This document shows positions 1 through 11,431 of a DNA stretch of 64,000 bases, one piece after another. Position numbers and translations under genes: made by a program. The first letter of the stretch is position 1. Each line of letters begins with the position of its first letter. The notes below the pieces were generated by a model that was not told the DNA's origin, ran no database searches, and saw only the letters and a list, made by a program, of their open reading frames with translations. The stretch is from the NCBI GenBank assembly GCA_963922205.1, contig CAWUHX010000132.1:248001-312000 (forward strand). The letters are read 5' to 3'. Origin of the DNA: Romanomermis culicivorax (Eukaryota > Nematoda > Enoplea > Mermithida > Mermithidae).

Positions 1-1464
1 AATTGCATTTCTGTACTTTAACTCTATCTCATAGACTGCTTGCGAAAGATCATATAAATTTTTGAATTTTGCCCTGTCTTTCTGCAGTTCTAATTGATAA
101 GTTAAAGAACTTCTATAGAAAAAGGCTTCAATGATCACTTTATTTTTAAACTCTTTACTTTCAGTCTGGTAGATGAGATTCACATGTGCTCTAACCCTTT
201 TCAAAAATTTGGTTGCCGCTTCATCTGGTTGCTGTTTGATATCCAGCAAATCTCCTTTGAGCATATCCAAGTTACAATCTGGAGCACAATAATTCAAAAT
301 TTTTTCTCAGGCTTCCCTATATGTCATTGACTCTTCAGCCAATTCTTTTGGCAAATCCCTGGACAATCTGGTTAATGCTTCCAGTTTCACTTCATCAGGA
401 GTATTCTTTCGAAACTCACCTTCTAGCTTCACTAGGAAAGCAAGAACCTGTCTACTTGGCATATCTGACTGCAGTAATTTTGGTTTGATAGCCCTTTCAA
501 TGTTATAGACAGTTGGGCCTACTTGAGCCAGATTGACCCATAAAGCTGGATCAATCAGAATCATTGTAGGCATGACATGCTGCCTGACATTTAGGTTTTC
601 ATCCCTAATACAACTGCTTTGTTGTGACACAGTTGGATTTATCAGACACAGGTTTTTTATGCTTTCGTCAAAACCACAACTGCTCACTCTCTGCTCCACT
701 CTTGAGGTAGTGGGCAAATGAGGCATATAATGCTCTTTATGACCTAGACTTGACCTTTGGTCTTTCCATCTACAGTCATTCTGAAGAGTGATACCGTCAT
801 TTTGCCATACCAACTCCTCCTGGGAATGCTCAAACTTTAATGCACCACCTTGTTCCATACAGCCAGCATCGCTTTGCCTCTGTTCATTTGCCTTACTGGC
901 TTTCTGTGAACCATTATTAGCAATGTTGGTGAATGTGCTGTCATATATTTCTAACCTGTTCACAATTTGGTCCAATTTGTCCTCTAATGAGCTCTTGCCA
1001 GGATTTTCCCCGTGCTCTTCCTGCTCATTATCCCAATACAATCAGTGATATGTATCCAATAATTGAAGGGGCTTGTTCAATGGCCAGCACTGATCTTGAT
1101 CCATAACCAGAATGTTCATCTTCGACATGGGACCCGCGGGTCGACTAATAGGCAGTTGTAATAAGTTGCCTCTCCTCGGGAGGTTTGTCGATGACGGTAT
1201 TTTAAATATGTGATCTTGATTCCTCGATAACATCGCCTCTTCATCCCCCCTTTCAACAGCTGTCAAGGCCATAGGTATTTCGCCGTCATTCTCCACTGAT
1301 AAAGGCCTGTGATCTGAGCCATTGTCTTCTTCAGCTGAACCTTCAGCTGAAGTCAAGACAATGAGCTTTTCTGAAACACGGACTTTCTTTCCCTGTGGTG
1401 TTCTGGGCAACCCTGAACTCTTGAGATAACCTATATTGTCTTTATTTATTTTATAGCCGCCCAA
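1..1464 (-). pseudogene. gag: Ty3/gypsy gag fragment (element 1), two in-frame TGA
   Basis: This is the Gag reading frame of an LTR retrotransposon and would form the virus-like particle. The frame runs from 1464 down past the window edge and stays open except for TGA at 1042-1044 and TGA at 307-309. The stretch around 305-500 and 1-300 reads as a Ty3-type capsid domain: an LEGEFR motif, a TYREA motif, then an NLDML motif. The same motifs occur in the same order in the gypsy copy at 54124-56904. The residue replaced by the second TGA is Arg in that copy. The frame begins about 80 bases inside the LTR at 1548-2142, on the primer-binding side, as expected for gag. Pol lies outside the window. 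The start codon is uncertain because the upstream in-frame codons are poorly conserved. Confidence 0.75.
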
Positions 1465-1547
1465 TTCTCTATAAAAACGGATTGGTTTTTTGACTCCTCC
1501 AGTTTGCCCCTGATTTTCAGTTACTTTGAGTGTCAGAAGCCACCACT

Positions 1548-2142
1548 TGTTGAAATGAGACTTGGGTTGAGTTAGACAAATATAATGAATAGATTAGTAT
1601 CAAAAATAGACCTAATCAGTCACTTGATAATTCACCTAATCAGGCCCAATCCTTAGGTAGAATAAGTCTGCAACAGTTCAGTCAGTCTCAAGTTCAACAA
1701 AAGATCACCTGCTTTCCTTCAGAGGAACTGCAGAAGATCGATAACACTCTGAGCTCAAGTAACTTCAAACCCAGGACAAACTGAGAAGACAGGCGGAGAC
1801 TTAAGTCACGAATGTAGACCTGCATGCTGGGTGGTACTCCTGAGATTTGGGGTCAAACCTGCATTCCCTCCACTGTGAGATTGATAACAAATGTCCAGGC
1901 AGGGGAAGTTGTAATTACGCAAGCAAAACTCCACACAATATAATAAAATAATATTATATAAACAAATGACTGGTCTGGCTGCCGATCTTTATTTCATAGA
2001 AAACAAAAATAGGAGAATGACCAAAAACATAAACAAGCAAGCCTTTTATGCACAGTGTCTGTGCAAATTGGCGTCATTACAAAATGTGTGGACTTTGGCT
2101 ATTTCTTCGCAACTTGGAGATAGACTATTTCCATCCCCAACA
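1548..2142 (-). repeat. LTR of gypsy element 1 (595 bp)
   Basis: The segment starts TGTTGAAATG and ends CCCCAACA in plus-strand coordinates, giving the usual TG...CA ends. On the minus strand it is followed after two bases (AG) by TGGTGGCTTCTGAC, a primer-binding site; element 2 uses the same AG spacer followed by TGGTGG. On the other side a purine-rich tract (minus strand of 2143-2157) abuts it. Internal sequence therefore flanks this LTR on both sides. The second LTR is not in the window, so boundaries rest on comparison with element 2. Confidence 0.7.
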
Positions 2143-2915
2143 TCCCTCGAGCCTCGAAACTGACCAACGGGGGGTTAAAAAGATCCATAATATGCCCTAA
2201 TGACAATTTGGGAACTTTTGGGGACCTAATACAGTCAACGAGGCTTTCTGAACCTTTTTGGTCATTTTTGCCCCCTAGCCGGAAGCCTTCGGAATGACCA
2301 CCCTCTTACATCAAGTCTTTCTTACAGGCATACCCGAATGTCCACAAGGCCGTCAGGGTGCACTACCTCTTGGTCTGGAGGCAGAGGGATAGATGACTCC
2401 ATGTCGGCTTGACTTTACTGGCCTACCACCGAATCCACTTTGACCTGCACCAGGGTCAAGGGTCTTCCTTTGCCTACTTTCCCGTGGCCTTTCGTTCCCG
2501 ACCATATGACTGATGCCAGAGACAGAACATATATCTGTCTATCTCTTACTGGTTGCATGTTTTGCCGTGAAGCCTTGGCCACCTTTCCAAATGCTACCCC
2601 TGTCAAAATTTTCTATAACATTCTAAATAATTTACATATTATGTACATTAGTACGAGTATCACAAAAAAATCAAATCCCTGGCTTCCTCGATTGAGCAAA
2701 ACAAAAAAGGCTAGATTTTAAACTGAGATTAAGTGAAAAAGTAAATTTGGTGCATGCCATTTTTGGCCATGCAAAGTATGAAAAACAAATAAAAACTTAG
2801 AGCAGGCAACAATTAAGAAAAGATTTTTTTTGTATTTTTTTGTGAAAAATAAATGCGAAAACAATATTTTTGGGCCAAAAACCTTGCGGCTAGATTTTAC
2901 TGTTGCAGTTGCCCA
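2143..2915 (-). mobile_element. 3' internal tail of a gypsy element related to element 2
   Basis: This matches the layout of 5040-5800 in the 14-kb element: purine tract next to the LTR, a GC-richer stretch, an AT-rich stretch with runs of T, and at 2868-2915 the same ending as the last codons of the exonuclease/RGG reading frame (ttgggccaaaaa, then gcggcta, then gttgccca). It is the 3' end of a copy whose 3' LTR is 1548-2142. At about 2916 it stops abruptly in the reverse transcriptase of an older element, marking an insertion edge or recombination junction. No intact gene is visible here. Confidence 0.6.
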
Positions 2916-4562
2916 GTCTGAGCTTCATCCCATCCTGGGGAAGATGAACAAAGACTTCTGTCAGGTGCTTGAGCATTTCGGTGTGGGAATCGCTGAACAC
3001 CAAAATGTCATCGAGGTATGTTAGTGCCATACGCCATTAGATTTATGTGAGTAGTAGATTCATGAGACCTTGGAATGTCCTTGGTGCATTGCACAAGCGA
3101 AAATGCAAATAATTGAACTTAAAGAGTCCAAGAGGTGTATTGTATTGAACACCATTTTTTCCTCATCTGCCTCGGCAATTGGGATCGACCAATAGGCCTT
3201 CACCAGATCAAGGGTAGTGTAGTATTTCATTCCCTTGAGAGTGTCCAGGCTGTCATCTATAATGGGCTGTGGGTAGACATCCTTTTTTGTGACCTCATTA
3301 AGGCCACGGAAATCAACACACATACGGTGAGAACCATTTTTCTTGCACACCAGGACAGTATTTGTGGCCCATGGTGACATGCTTGGCCAGATAATACCTT
3401 TGTCCTGTACTGCTTTGACCTCTAGCATGATGAGGTCTTTTTCCTTAGGTGAAGGCCAGTAAGGAAAATGCCAGAATGGGCAGGTGTCACCCATGCTTAT
3501 CTCATGCTGAATGAGATCAGTGGCACCTGTGTCCTTCTCATCAACAGCATAAAGATTGATGTAAGCAACCAGTAGGTCAAGCAATGCTGTCTGTTCTCAT
3601 GGGGTGATGTCTGGTGTGATTGTGGCATTGGATTCGACCCAAATATGGTTGAGGACAATGTCCAATGTGACCTTTGGCCCCTGTAAGGGATCAACATGCA
3701 TCTGGACATCACTGATGGTCATGTCCAAGTAGAGAACCACAGGATGTGTATTTTGGTTAACAATGTGTAATGGTATGCAGCCATTGGCTACAGTGCTAAC
3801 ACTTCCAGCAAAATATACGTTTCTGTGAGATCTCATGAGGTGCTAGGGGAAGAAAGACACCTCAGTTACATTCACATAAATTGATAGTATGGATACAGTA
3901 AACTGTGTAAATGAGCGAGGTTCAAGAACAACCAGGTCCTCCAGGGGCAGAGCGCCACAGGCTGAAGGGGGGTTGTGAATGAGACCCTCACATGAGATTT
4001 TGCTATCCCTGAACAGAAGAAAGGATTTCTCTCAATTCAAGCAAACACAGTTGAATCATCCTAAGAAGTTGGTTCCCAGGACAAATTGGGCTGAGCAATT
4101 CTCCTGAATTGGACCTGAATTGGTTCAGAGATATCAGCTACTGATACCATGACATAGGCAATGCCTAGCAATGGGATCCATGACCCATTGGCTGCTATGG
4201 GACAAGCCCTACTTTGTGTCAGCACTAAGTCAGGCAGTTAGGCCGCCAACTTGTGGTACAGGAGTGTGAAAACAGCTCCTGTGTCCACCAGTGCCTTAGC
4301 TTTCACCAGGCTATTCAGAAGAGTTTTGATATGGGGTGTCTGCATATCATTGGGGTAGAAAGCTGAAACCACATGACTTAGATCAGATGTGTGGCACTAA
4401 CACTCTGATCAGTGGGGGAAAGCCAAAATTATTTATAAAACTGGGGGGGGTGAGTAATCAGAAAAACCAGAAGATGTGACATTATGGGAAGGGTTATGGG
4501 AAGTTGAGATCACGATAGACTCCTCTTTGACTACTGAAAGGGCATGAAGGCGATTATGGATG
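2916..4562 (-). pseudogene. pol: Decayed Ty3-like pol (protease and reverse transcriptase), older host element
   Basis: Protease and reverse transcriptase remains of an old retrotransposon. A retropepsin active-site motif VDTGA is readable on the minus strand near 4285-4300. RT is readable from 3584 to about 2920: SPWAT followed by CKKNG, VDFRGLNEVT, a TTLDL motif, then a YLDD catalytic motif near 3005-3020 after a frame change around 3100. A TGA at 3597-3599 lies in frame between two open segments, and several frameshifts are present. The 14-kb element entered it at 4562, and its other part resumes at 18635. It is much more degraded than elements 2 or 3, so it is the oldest layer here. Confidence 0.7.
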
Positions 4563-5039
4563 TGTTAGGCTGCTGTGGGGTCAACACTATGCAACAGTTC
4601 TGACCACAGGCTAACAACAACAACAACCACAAAACTCTCCCAGACGTTTCACCAGATACTCGCCAGAACTTTCACTAAACCTCAGGCAGAACACCTTGAC
4701 ACGTACCTCAGGAGCTCCTACCCAAGTCTCCACTCCTATCCTTATACACTCCAACCTCTACGCTCACAAAACAATACACTTACGGGTTCAATGTGTATTG
4801 GGTAGCTAGTGGCGACGCCAAAATAACAATAATAAACAAAAATATTGTAGAAAGGCGATGGCGGCGTCGCTCCATAAACAAATCTTTTCAACAATGATAA
4901 AAAGACACCAAAAACGCGAAACAGTGGCAGCATAAACCTATGCAAATTTATCACTTCTTTTCGGCCACTTTTCGCCGCGTCCAACCGCCTGCGCACCGAC
5001 GCCGGAAGCTGAACATGTGCACCTGAGACCACCTCAACA
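4563..5039 (-). repeat. 3' LTR of element 2
   Basis: 477-bp direct repeat beginning TGTTAGGCTG and ending CCTCAACA in plus coordinates. It matches 18158-18634 except at the positions equivalent to 4979 (G/A) and the C/T within AACAYGTG. The minus strand of 5040-5057, rich in GAGGG, is the polypurine tract. Confidence 0.93.
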
Positions 5040-5780
5040 TCCCTCAGCCCTCAAAACCGACCAACGGGAGGTGAAAACCTTTCTGCAGCCTGAGTCTCAT
5101 ACTGAGGCCCCGACTGCATAACAGTTTTCCCCTCGGAAAACAAATTTTTGGGGCTACCCCCTCCAAAATGTGATCCAGCCCCTACCAGGTCCTTCAGGTG
5201 ATGGCGACCTTGACCAATCCATTCGGCAGGGCACTCCTTTTCAGGCTACCGGAAACGATCACGAACCTAGTTCGGCCTGGACTTTGACGTCGATCTGTGC
5301 CTAGATCCGGGGCGTCGCCGTTCCTCTTCTCCCATGTACTGGTTTTTACAGCTTCGGTGATAAGGTATCCCAGGTGCGCTTCCTCTATGGTCGGCCGCTC
5401 GCCATGTCGCTCCGTCCAATACAAATCTACTCAGTAAAAAAGATTTTCTATAAAATACTTCAAATTTACAAAATAATTTTATAAATCCAAAAAAAAATTT
5501 TCATGTCTTCATCTTTTTCAGGCCCTGAAATTAAACGAGAAAAATACGAGGGCTATGTACACGCCCGAAATAAGATGGACGGAAAGACGAATTTCGCTGG
5601 GCAACTTTTGGGCACCAGAAACGAGAGAAAATTTAAAATTTTAAAGCAACAATAAAACGAGATAATATATATTTTTTTTGTATTTTGTATTTTATTTGTG
5701 TTTTTGTATTTTGTATTTTTTGAAATAAAATTTGTACGAAATAATGAATTTTGGTCCAAAAATTGAGCGGCTATATGAAA
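5040..5780 (-). other. 3' untranslated region of element 2
   Basis: Non-coding stretch between the stop of the extra reading frame (5781) and the LTR. It contains GC-rich sequence at 5040-5420 and an AT-rich, T-run stretch at 5430-5740. No conserved protein is readable. The same arrangement recurs in the related tail at 2143-2915. Confidence 0.6.
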
Positions 5781-8225
5781 TTATTGTTGCCCACTGCCAC
5801 CATAACCGCCGTATTGGAAGCTACCACGGCAAGGGTAGGGACCACCCCGAGCTCCACGACCCCTGAGGAATCCCCCAAAAACTCCTCGAGGCTGGACCGC
5901 ACGACGGGGACCGCCCATCGCCTGTCCTCTATACGGTTGCGGATTAACCATTTTGAAGGGTCTTCCTTGACCCTGTCCCTGACCCCAGCCTCGGCCATAT
6001 CCCCCTCCAGTTCCCCTCTGGTACGCGCCCTGAGTGGAACTTACGGAAGATACTCCAGAAGCTGAGGTACTGGACCTTCCTTGACTCTGTTGATTCGCAC
6101 ATGGTAATTTGAATACTCCAGGCTGGTGCCGACCCTGCGAGTGAGACGATTGTCGCGAGTGCTGGCTCCTGGACCTGGATGTATCCCTAGGTTGTCTCTC
6201 CATTAAAATGGGAATCTTGAAGGGTTGCCCCTCCTCATCCTCGGCCTTCTAGAACTTACCAGAAAATTTCTGAACCATGTCCGACAACCTTCTTTTTGCT
6301 GCCATATCCACTGCAGTTTGTTGGTGTTCCTGCATTTGGTTGGCATACGCTTCCCTGAATGCAGTACTACCTTCTCCCCGCAGGTAGATAGAATAATACC
6401 TTTCCGTAACAAATGATTTGGCCCGTGCATCCACTGCACCAATATGTCTTGGGCCCAACTGCTGCTGTTCTAACTTTAGCAAAACCATGGTACATAAGTA
6501 TCTCACGGCTGCCATTACTATTTCCGCATCAAAATGATGAAACCAATTTGGCATGAACTTGAGCCAAATATACTCCCAAATGGGCTCAGGAACGTTTACA
6601 TGATCATACAGGAAACCACCTTGAACATCAAAGTGATCCCCATAGTTCTCATAAAGCTCCTCTACTCCATTATTCACCAATGCCCAGATGATTTGATTCA
6701 TATCATCATCTCGCATATCCTGAGCAAAGAATTCGATCACCTCCGGTGTCGAAAAATCTATTTTTCCTTTCACCACTGGAAACTTCTTATGGACATCCCA
6801 GTAGTCTCTCAAAACAGAACTCAGGTACTCCAAAGTTACTTCTTTATCTCTACTTCTCTTGACGGATTTAGTCGGTTCTGACGTAGAGGGTTTGGAAATA
6901 ACTTTTTTCCCTGCGGAACTGCTCTGGTTCTGCTGAGAAGTCCGGTCCACTTTAGACATGGGCTTAGCCAAAGTACTTTTCGTCGTTGCACTTACCTGAG
7001 ATGCAGACGATTTACTAGGTACTTTAGCCGAAGCAACCGTCGACTGCACCTGACTCGTAGAACTTTTGGTTCCAGGCATCAGGCTTGTTGGCGTAGTTCC
7101 AGTCTTGGACTTGGTTGAATCCGTCAATAAAGTTGTAGGTCCTGCAAACTTCAAGTCCACAGACGTAGAACTCCCTGTCTGTTCTCCTTCACCATCACTA
7201 ATTTCAATAACATCTTCTTCATCTCTCCTCTTAGCCCTATTGGCCCTTCGGGCTAACTTCCTCCTTCCTAATCTTTTAATCTGATCGTCCGTACGACCTT
7301 CCGCTCTGAACTTTCCAACTTCCTCAGCAGTATACATACCTGGTATACCACCATCCATACTTGGATCTCTGGGCGCTACTTGAACTGTCGGGGTAACCTT
7401 GCTGACCGCAGGTTGGATGACCTGCGTACTAGCAGGCTGCACCGGCAATTTCGGGATATGATAAGCAGTAGGCGGCTTGGCCGGAGCTTGCACGACTGTA
7501 GGCGCTGCCAGAGGCGTCGGCTGCGCCGTAAAACCAGCCAATACCTGCTCCAGCTGCTTCTGCTGCTGATCTAATCTCCCTTTTTGCTCCGCAAGCTGTT
7601 TAGCGAAAATCTCTTTCTGCCTTTCGATTTCCTTTTCAGCTCACTCCCTGAGCCTCGCTTCAATTTCCTCTATTGTTGGACTTGCAGCAATCGTTATCAG
7701 ATTGCTTTCATCCAGCATTTGCTCTACCCTGACATCCATTCCAGAAAGTAGACTCTCTGTCTGATCTAGTAAAGAAGTTACCTGTGTTTCTTGATCAGGC
7801 TGTATCAATGATTCAACAGTGACCTCCTTGTCCACTTCTAAATCGTCTCCTACCTGATTCAAGTCTATGGGGGTGTTGAGGTCTGCAGGTATCGCTTGTT
7901 GCTGTGCTTTCGCCGCAACAGGCGCAGCCTGCATCCCCTGCACCTGATCCATACTACTCATATCAACTCCAGATTGCTGACTCACCGTTGTGCTTACCTC
8001 AGTGCCTGTAACCGGCACTGCTGGCTGCTTACCTGTCGGCGTCACTACAACCTTATCGCCAATATGCGTAATTGTGAAACCTGGAGCATCGGACGGCAAT
8101 ATCGGCTCGAAAAATGGCGGCTCGTAACCTGGAACGTATTCCGGTTGATACGCTAACACGCTCTTCTTCTGATTCTCCTTCGTTGCATCCTCACTCATAT
8201 CTATTGGGTATCGCAAACCTGGAAC
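5781..8225 (-). pseudogene. Extra ORF of element 2, C-terminal part: coiled coil, SIM/NLS-like, helical and RGG regions
   Basis: This continues in the same frame as the exonuclease-like part upstream (8226-10106). Only TGA at 8226-8228, TGA at 7641-7643 and TAG at 6249-6251 interrupt it; there is no frameshift. Reading downstream: a Pro/Thr/Gln-rich region (8216-7700), a charged coiled coil spanning the TGA at 7641, a basic cluster (GRRKLARRANRAKRR) that looks like a nuclear localisation signal near 7230-7280, immediately followed by VIEIS and acidic residues, which resembles a SUMO-interacting motif. Then come a Ser/Thr/Lys-rich linker, a folded alpha-helical region with many Trp and Tyr (about 6830-6260), an SR-rich patch and a Gly/Arg-rich RGG tail ending at 5781. 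I do not recognise the helical region. RGG and SR patches suggest RNA binding; this is inference. Confidence 0.6.
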
Positions 8226-10106
8226 TCAGACAGCTATCTGGCGGAAGTAAAACCTCTGATAGCAGTACGGATTATCTTTGTACTGCGGACACTCCGCCAA
8301 ATGCTTCCTCTTATCTTCCGGTCTTTGCTCCCATGATTTTGTCTTGGGCCAAAATCGGATCCGCAAAAATCCGAAACGATTTCCCCAACATGTGATCGCA
8401 TCGCCCTTAGTTGGCGTATGTACCTCCGTCACTGGAAGACTATTCAAAAATGATAAGTACTGACCATACCTATCTCCCCTCCACAACATCTTCAAGAGTT
8501 GTTCCTTTCCCTCAGGGCTAAAGGATCTCAAATAGTTGTGGTCAAGGAGAGAGGTAAGGTACTCCTCCGCTTCCTCTCTACAAGCTGGCCAAAATAAATG
8601 AAACGTGAGCGGAACTTTGTTACACACTGACTCCAAATTCTTAAAATTGTCCTCAATCAATATTTCAGAATAAGGAGCGATATCCATACTCCAGTGTTGT
8701 CTTACATACGAGTCTTTACCATTCGAAACTCTGACTGGTTCATACTCGTGGTAATCAACTTCCAGAGATGTTATCTCCAACAACTGTTTCGTTTCTTTCC
8801 TATACCTTAGGAAATTCTCGTATAAAACCATAGATACTGGTTCATCAAGTCTACTGAAACTCTTCCCTTGATTCACCATATCTACCACCTTCTTCGTAAT
8901 TCGAGTTCTAATCTGCTTTTCCGACAAAACTTCTTCAAACTCTTCATCCTCACTTACCGTATCATACCCGTCCACATTCTTACTTTTCTCTTTGATGGTA
9001 TAATCAGGATGAATACCTTTAGGGATACTTACTTCTCTCCCTCTCTTCGGATTTGACTCGTAATGAGGGAAGCTGTACTCCGTATAGCCTCCAAATGAGG
9101 TATCCATTTGGGCAGCCATACGGGCATACACCTCCTGTCTCATCACGTGATAAATAGCCGATGACTGCGGCTCCTCTACTTCTGGACTTCCGCAAAAAGT
9201 CTGCTGAAAGTTCTCACCGTGTATCATGTTAAAAAACCTATACAACCTAAAAGCCATTATCTGAATTTGATCCACTTTCATCAAATCATGCCGAAAATAC
9301 TGGAATCCGACCTCGACTTCCATAGCTAACTCATAGTGGAAAAACGCTAGGAAAACCAACAATGAGTAGTAGGCGTCCAGTGCTGAATACCGTATTTCAA
9401 ACTGCGTCAACGTGTGCCTACAGAATCGTTCACGTTGCGCTCTCTGACGGAAATCGATTTGGAAATAACCGACATCCGCCAGATACAGCTCCGTGAACAA
9501 CCCTTTCAGCTTAAAGGTCTCCGGGCAAAGTCCCAACTTCCTGGACATTGCCAAAAATCTTCCGTTCAACTGGTCTCCTACCTTGGCTACGTCATAATAA
9601 CGGCCATACAAAGACGTTACTCTATGCTTGATCTCCGGTGTTAGATCAACATCCTGGTGCTTTCTACCTGCGCCATTAACATTCCAGATGGCGACCAGAT
9701 ATGTAACCAAGTTGTATCCAACGAGAAGCATGTCCGAATCTAAGAGCTCATGAATGAGCGTCCATTCCTTCGGCATGATTGTCGTAGTATCTACAACAAA
9801 GGTGTCTCCAGTTACCGTCGAGAAGCTAATGACTCTCGCAAACTCCTTCCCTTTTGGGTTGTCAACCCCAGAAGTCGCGAAAACCTTACTCACATACTCT
9901 TGAGTAACTTTCTCTGTATCAAACCCGATAATTGGCTGTCCTCGAAACCTGCTCACCTTCAGGGTTTCGATCATTTCAGCCACCTTACCTATTTCGACCA
10001 ATTTCGGTTCCGTTAATTCCAACGGAAATCTCCCGAAATTCGTGGCGAACCACCGTTCCAATTCGCCGACTCTAACAATGCATTTGACATTGTAGTCTAA
10101 AAAATT
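8226..10106 (-). CDS. DEDD-type 3'-5' exonuclease-like protein carried by element 2
   Basis: The N-terminal 260 residues resemble RNase D/WRN/EXD-type exonucleases, which remove nucleotides from 3' ends. Motif I is IGFDTE, about residue 48 counting from the TTG-initiated MERW. A hydrophobic segment LLVGYN follows where motif II is expected, but I do not see its usual Asp. YYDVAKVGDQL fits the family, and YSALDAYYSLL supplies the YxxxD of motif III. The rest is charged, with a Cys pair (CPQYKDNPYC) near the end. The frame opens at 10106. The minus strand just upstream reads TTTTTTAG, so a spliced leader exon may supply the start codon; the first in-frame ATG is otherwise within the first 30 residues. 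It sits where env would lie in an errantivirus. The stop is TGA, and the frame continues beyond it. Confidence 0.6.
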   Translation of the reverse strand, partial: NFLDYNVKCIVRVGELERWFATNFGRFPLELTEPKLVEIGKVAEMIETLKVSRFRGQPIIGFDTEKVTQEYVSKVFATSGVDNPKGKEFARVISFSTVTGDTFVVDTTTIMPKEWTLIHELLDSDMLLVGYNLVTYLVAIWNVNGAGRKHQDVDLTPEIKHRVTSLYGRYYDVAKVGDQLNGRFLAMSRKLGLCPETFKLKGLFTELYLADVGYFQIDFRQRAQRERFCRHTLTQFEIRYSALDAYYSLLVFLAFFHYELAMEVEVGFQYFRHDLMKVDQIQIMAFRLYRFFNMIHGENFQQTFCGSPEVEEPQSSAIYHVMRQEVYARMAAQMDTSFGGYTEYSFPHYESNPKRGREVSIPKGIHPDYTIKEKSKNVDGYDTVSEDEEFEEVLSEKQIRTRITKKVVDMVNQGKSFSRLDEPVSMVLYENFLRYRKETKQLLEITSLEVDYHEYEPVRVSNGKDSYVRQHWSMDIAPYSEILIEDNFKNLESVCNKVPLTFHLFWPACREEAEEYLTSLLDHNYLRSFSPEGKEQLLKMLWRGDRYGQYLSFLNSLPVTEVHTPTKGDAITCWGNRFGFLRIRFWPKTKSWEQRPEDKRKHLAECPQYKDNPYCYQRFYFRQIAV

Positions 10107-11431
10107 CAGGCGAAATGTTTACAATTTTTTAATGGAAATCTTTCTAAGCAGACAAACATCGGTTAAATTCTACCTTCACCACAGATAGTAAGCACAAAAA
10201 GGAAAAAGGAAAAAAGAAATTGCAAGCAGGGGACAATAAGGTACCAAACATATATTGGGTTAGTGTTGGCAGATAGTTAAACACAAGTGCGGCCCCGACT
10301 TCTACCTTATACGGGAGTACACGCACAGACCACCTGCGTCTTCCATCATTCGACTGCTAGCCGTCTCAATCCAACGCCCAAAACGGCCTATCCAACTAAT
10401 AAATTAAGAATTTCCAAGAAGAATTTAAAAATATATTTACTAATTTACCCAAAATGTGGAAATTCGTAGAAAAATAGATTAAGATGGAATTTAGAAATTT
10501 AAATAAATTTTGAAATTATCTACCCCTAGTCGACTAGTTGCTACACTCCACTTCTTCCCCATCACATAGACGAATTTACTCAACTCGCTATGTGTGTAGA
10601 GGAATAATGTAGTTTCGCAAAAAGTCCAAATTTTGCGCTACGGGCAGCTTTGCCACACTTTTTCAAGCCCACAGAACAAATTTGTTCCCACTAAACTTTG
10701 ACAATTGTCTAGGCCTTCATCTAGACACCCGTGGGCTATAACATCCTGCTTTGCCCAAATAACTTTTAGATTAACTAAGTTTAATAACTTAGGTTGCTTA
10801 CCATCGACTAAAAAATACTGATTATTTTGCCGCACTTGCGGCTGACCCTAGGTCACGTGGAGGTCCGTGACCAAGTATTGCTTTGTCCGGCGTCCATTGG
10901 GGGGCCGGGACATCTCTTCCGCTTCTTTCTCGAATTCTTGAAATTCAGCGCTATCAATTTTTGCAAAAATTTTTTAAAATCTTTTGATAAGAGCTGAAAA
11001 ATCGACAAAGTTTCCACTTTCGCTACTTTTTGTCTATTTTCACTCCAAAACTTCAGCGGTTTCCCAATTCTTCCAATATTCACAGAATTGGGGGGCAACA
11101 ACTAACTATTTCCTCCAAAAAAATTACTCGGACTCGGGGAAATTTAAAATTTAGGGCCGCGAAAAAAGTTTTAAAATTTTAGGTTTTTGCGAAGAGTGGT
11201 TTTTTACCAAAAATTTTGAGAAATTTTAAGATTTACACGAGAAAAATTTAAAAATACATGATAAATACGCGATAAGTACATAAATAAATACAAATAAATA
11301 CAATTTGTACCTAAATACACAATTCGGGACGAAAAAATATGGGGGGGGGGGTATTCATACGCACACACACACACGCGAAAAAAAAAACAGTGCTACGCGC
11401 TACGGCAGTTTATAATTACTGATTTTTGAAT
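10107..11431 (-). other. Non-coding interval between pol and the extra ORF of element 2
   Basis: About 1.3 kb without a convincing gene. It contains an 11-base G run at 11341-11351 followed by a CA dinucleotide repeat (11362-11375), AT-rich repeats of aaataaataca type near 11280-11310, and a candidate 3' splice site on the minus strand near 10098-10110. It could hold a promoter or the intron of a subgenomic transcript for the extra frame. That is inference from position only. Confidence 0.4.

Noticed and set aside
4575-5032. ORFs inside the LTRs of element 2, repeated at 18170-18654
   Set aside because: They are identical because they are LTR copies; the Thr runs come from a CAA repeat and no protein motif is present.
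8226-10106. The exonuclease-like ORF as the missing Polinton DNA polymerase B
   Set aside because: PolB has a DEDD exonuclease domain, but this ORF lies inside the LTR element on the other strand, is closer to the RNase D/WRN pattern, and has no polymerase motifs.
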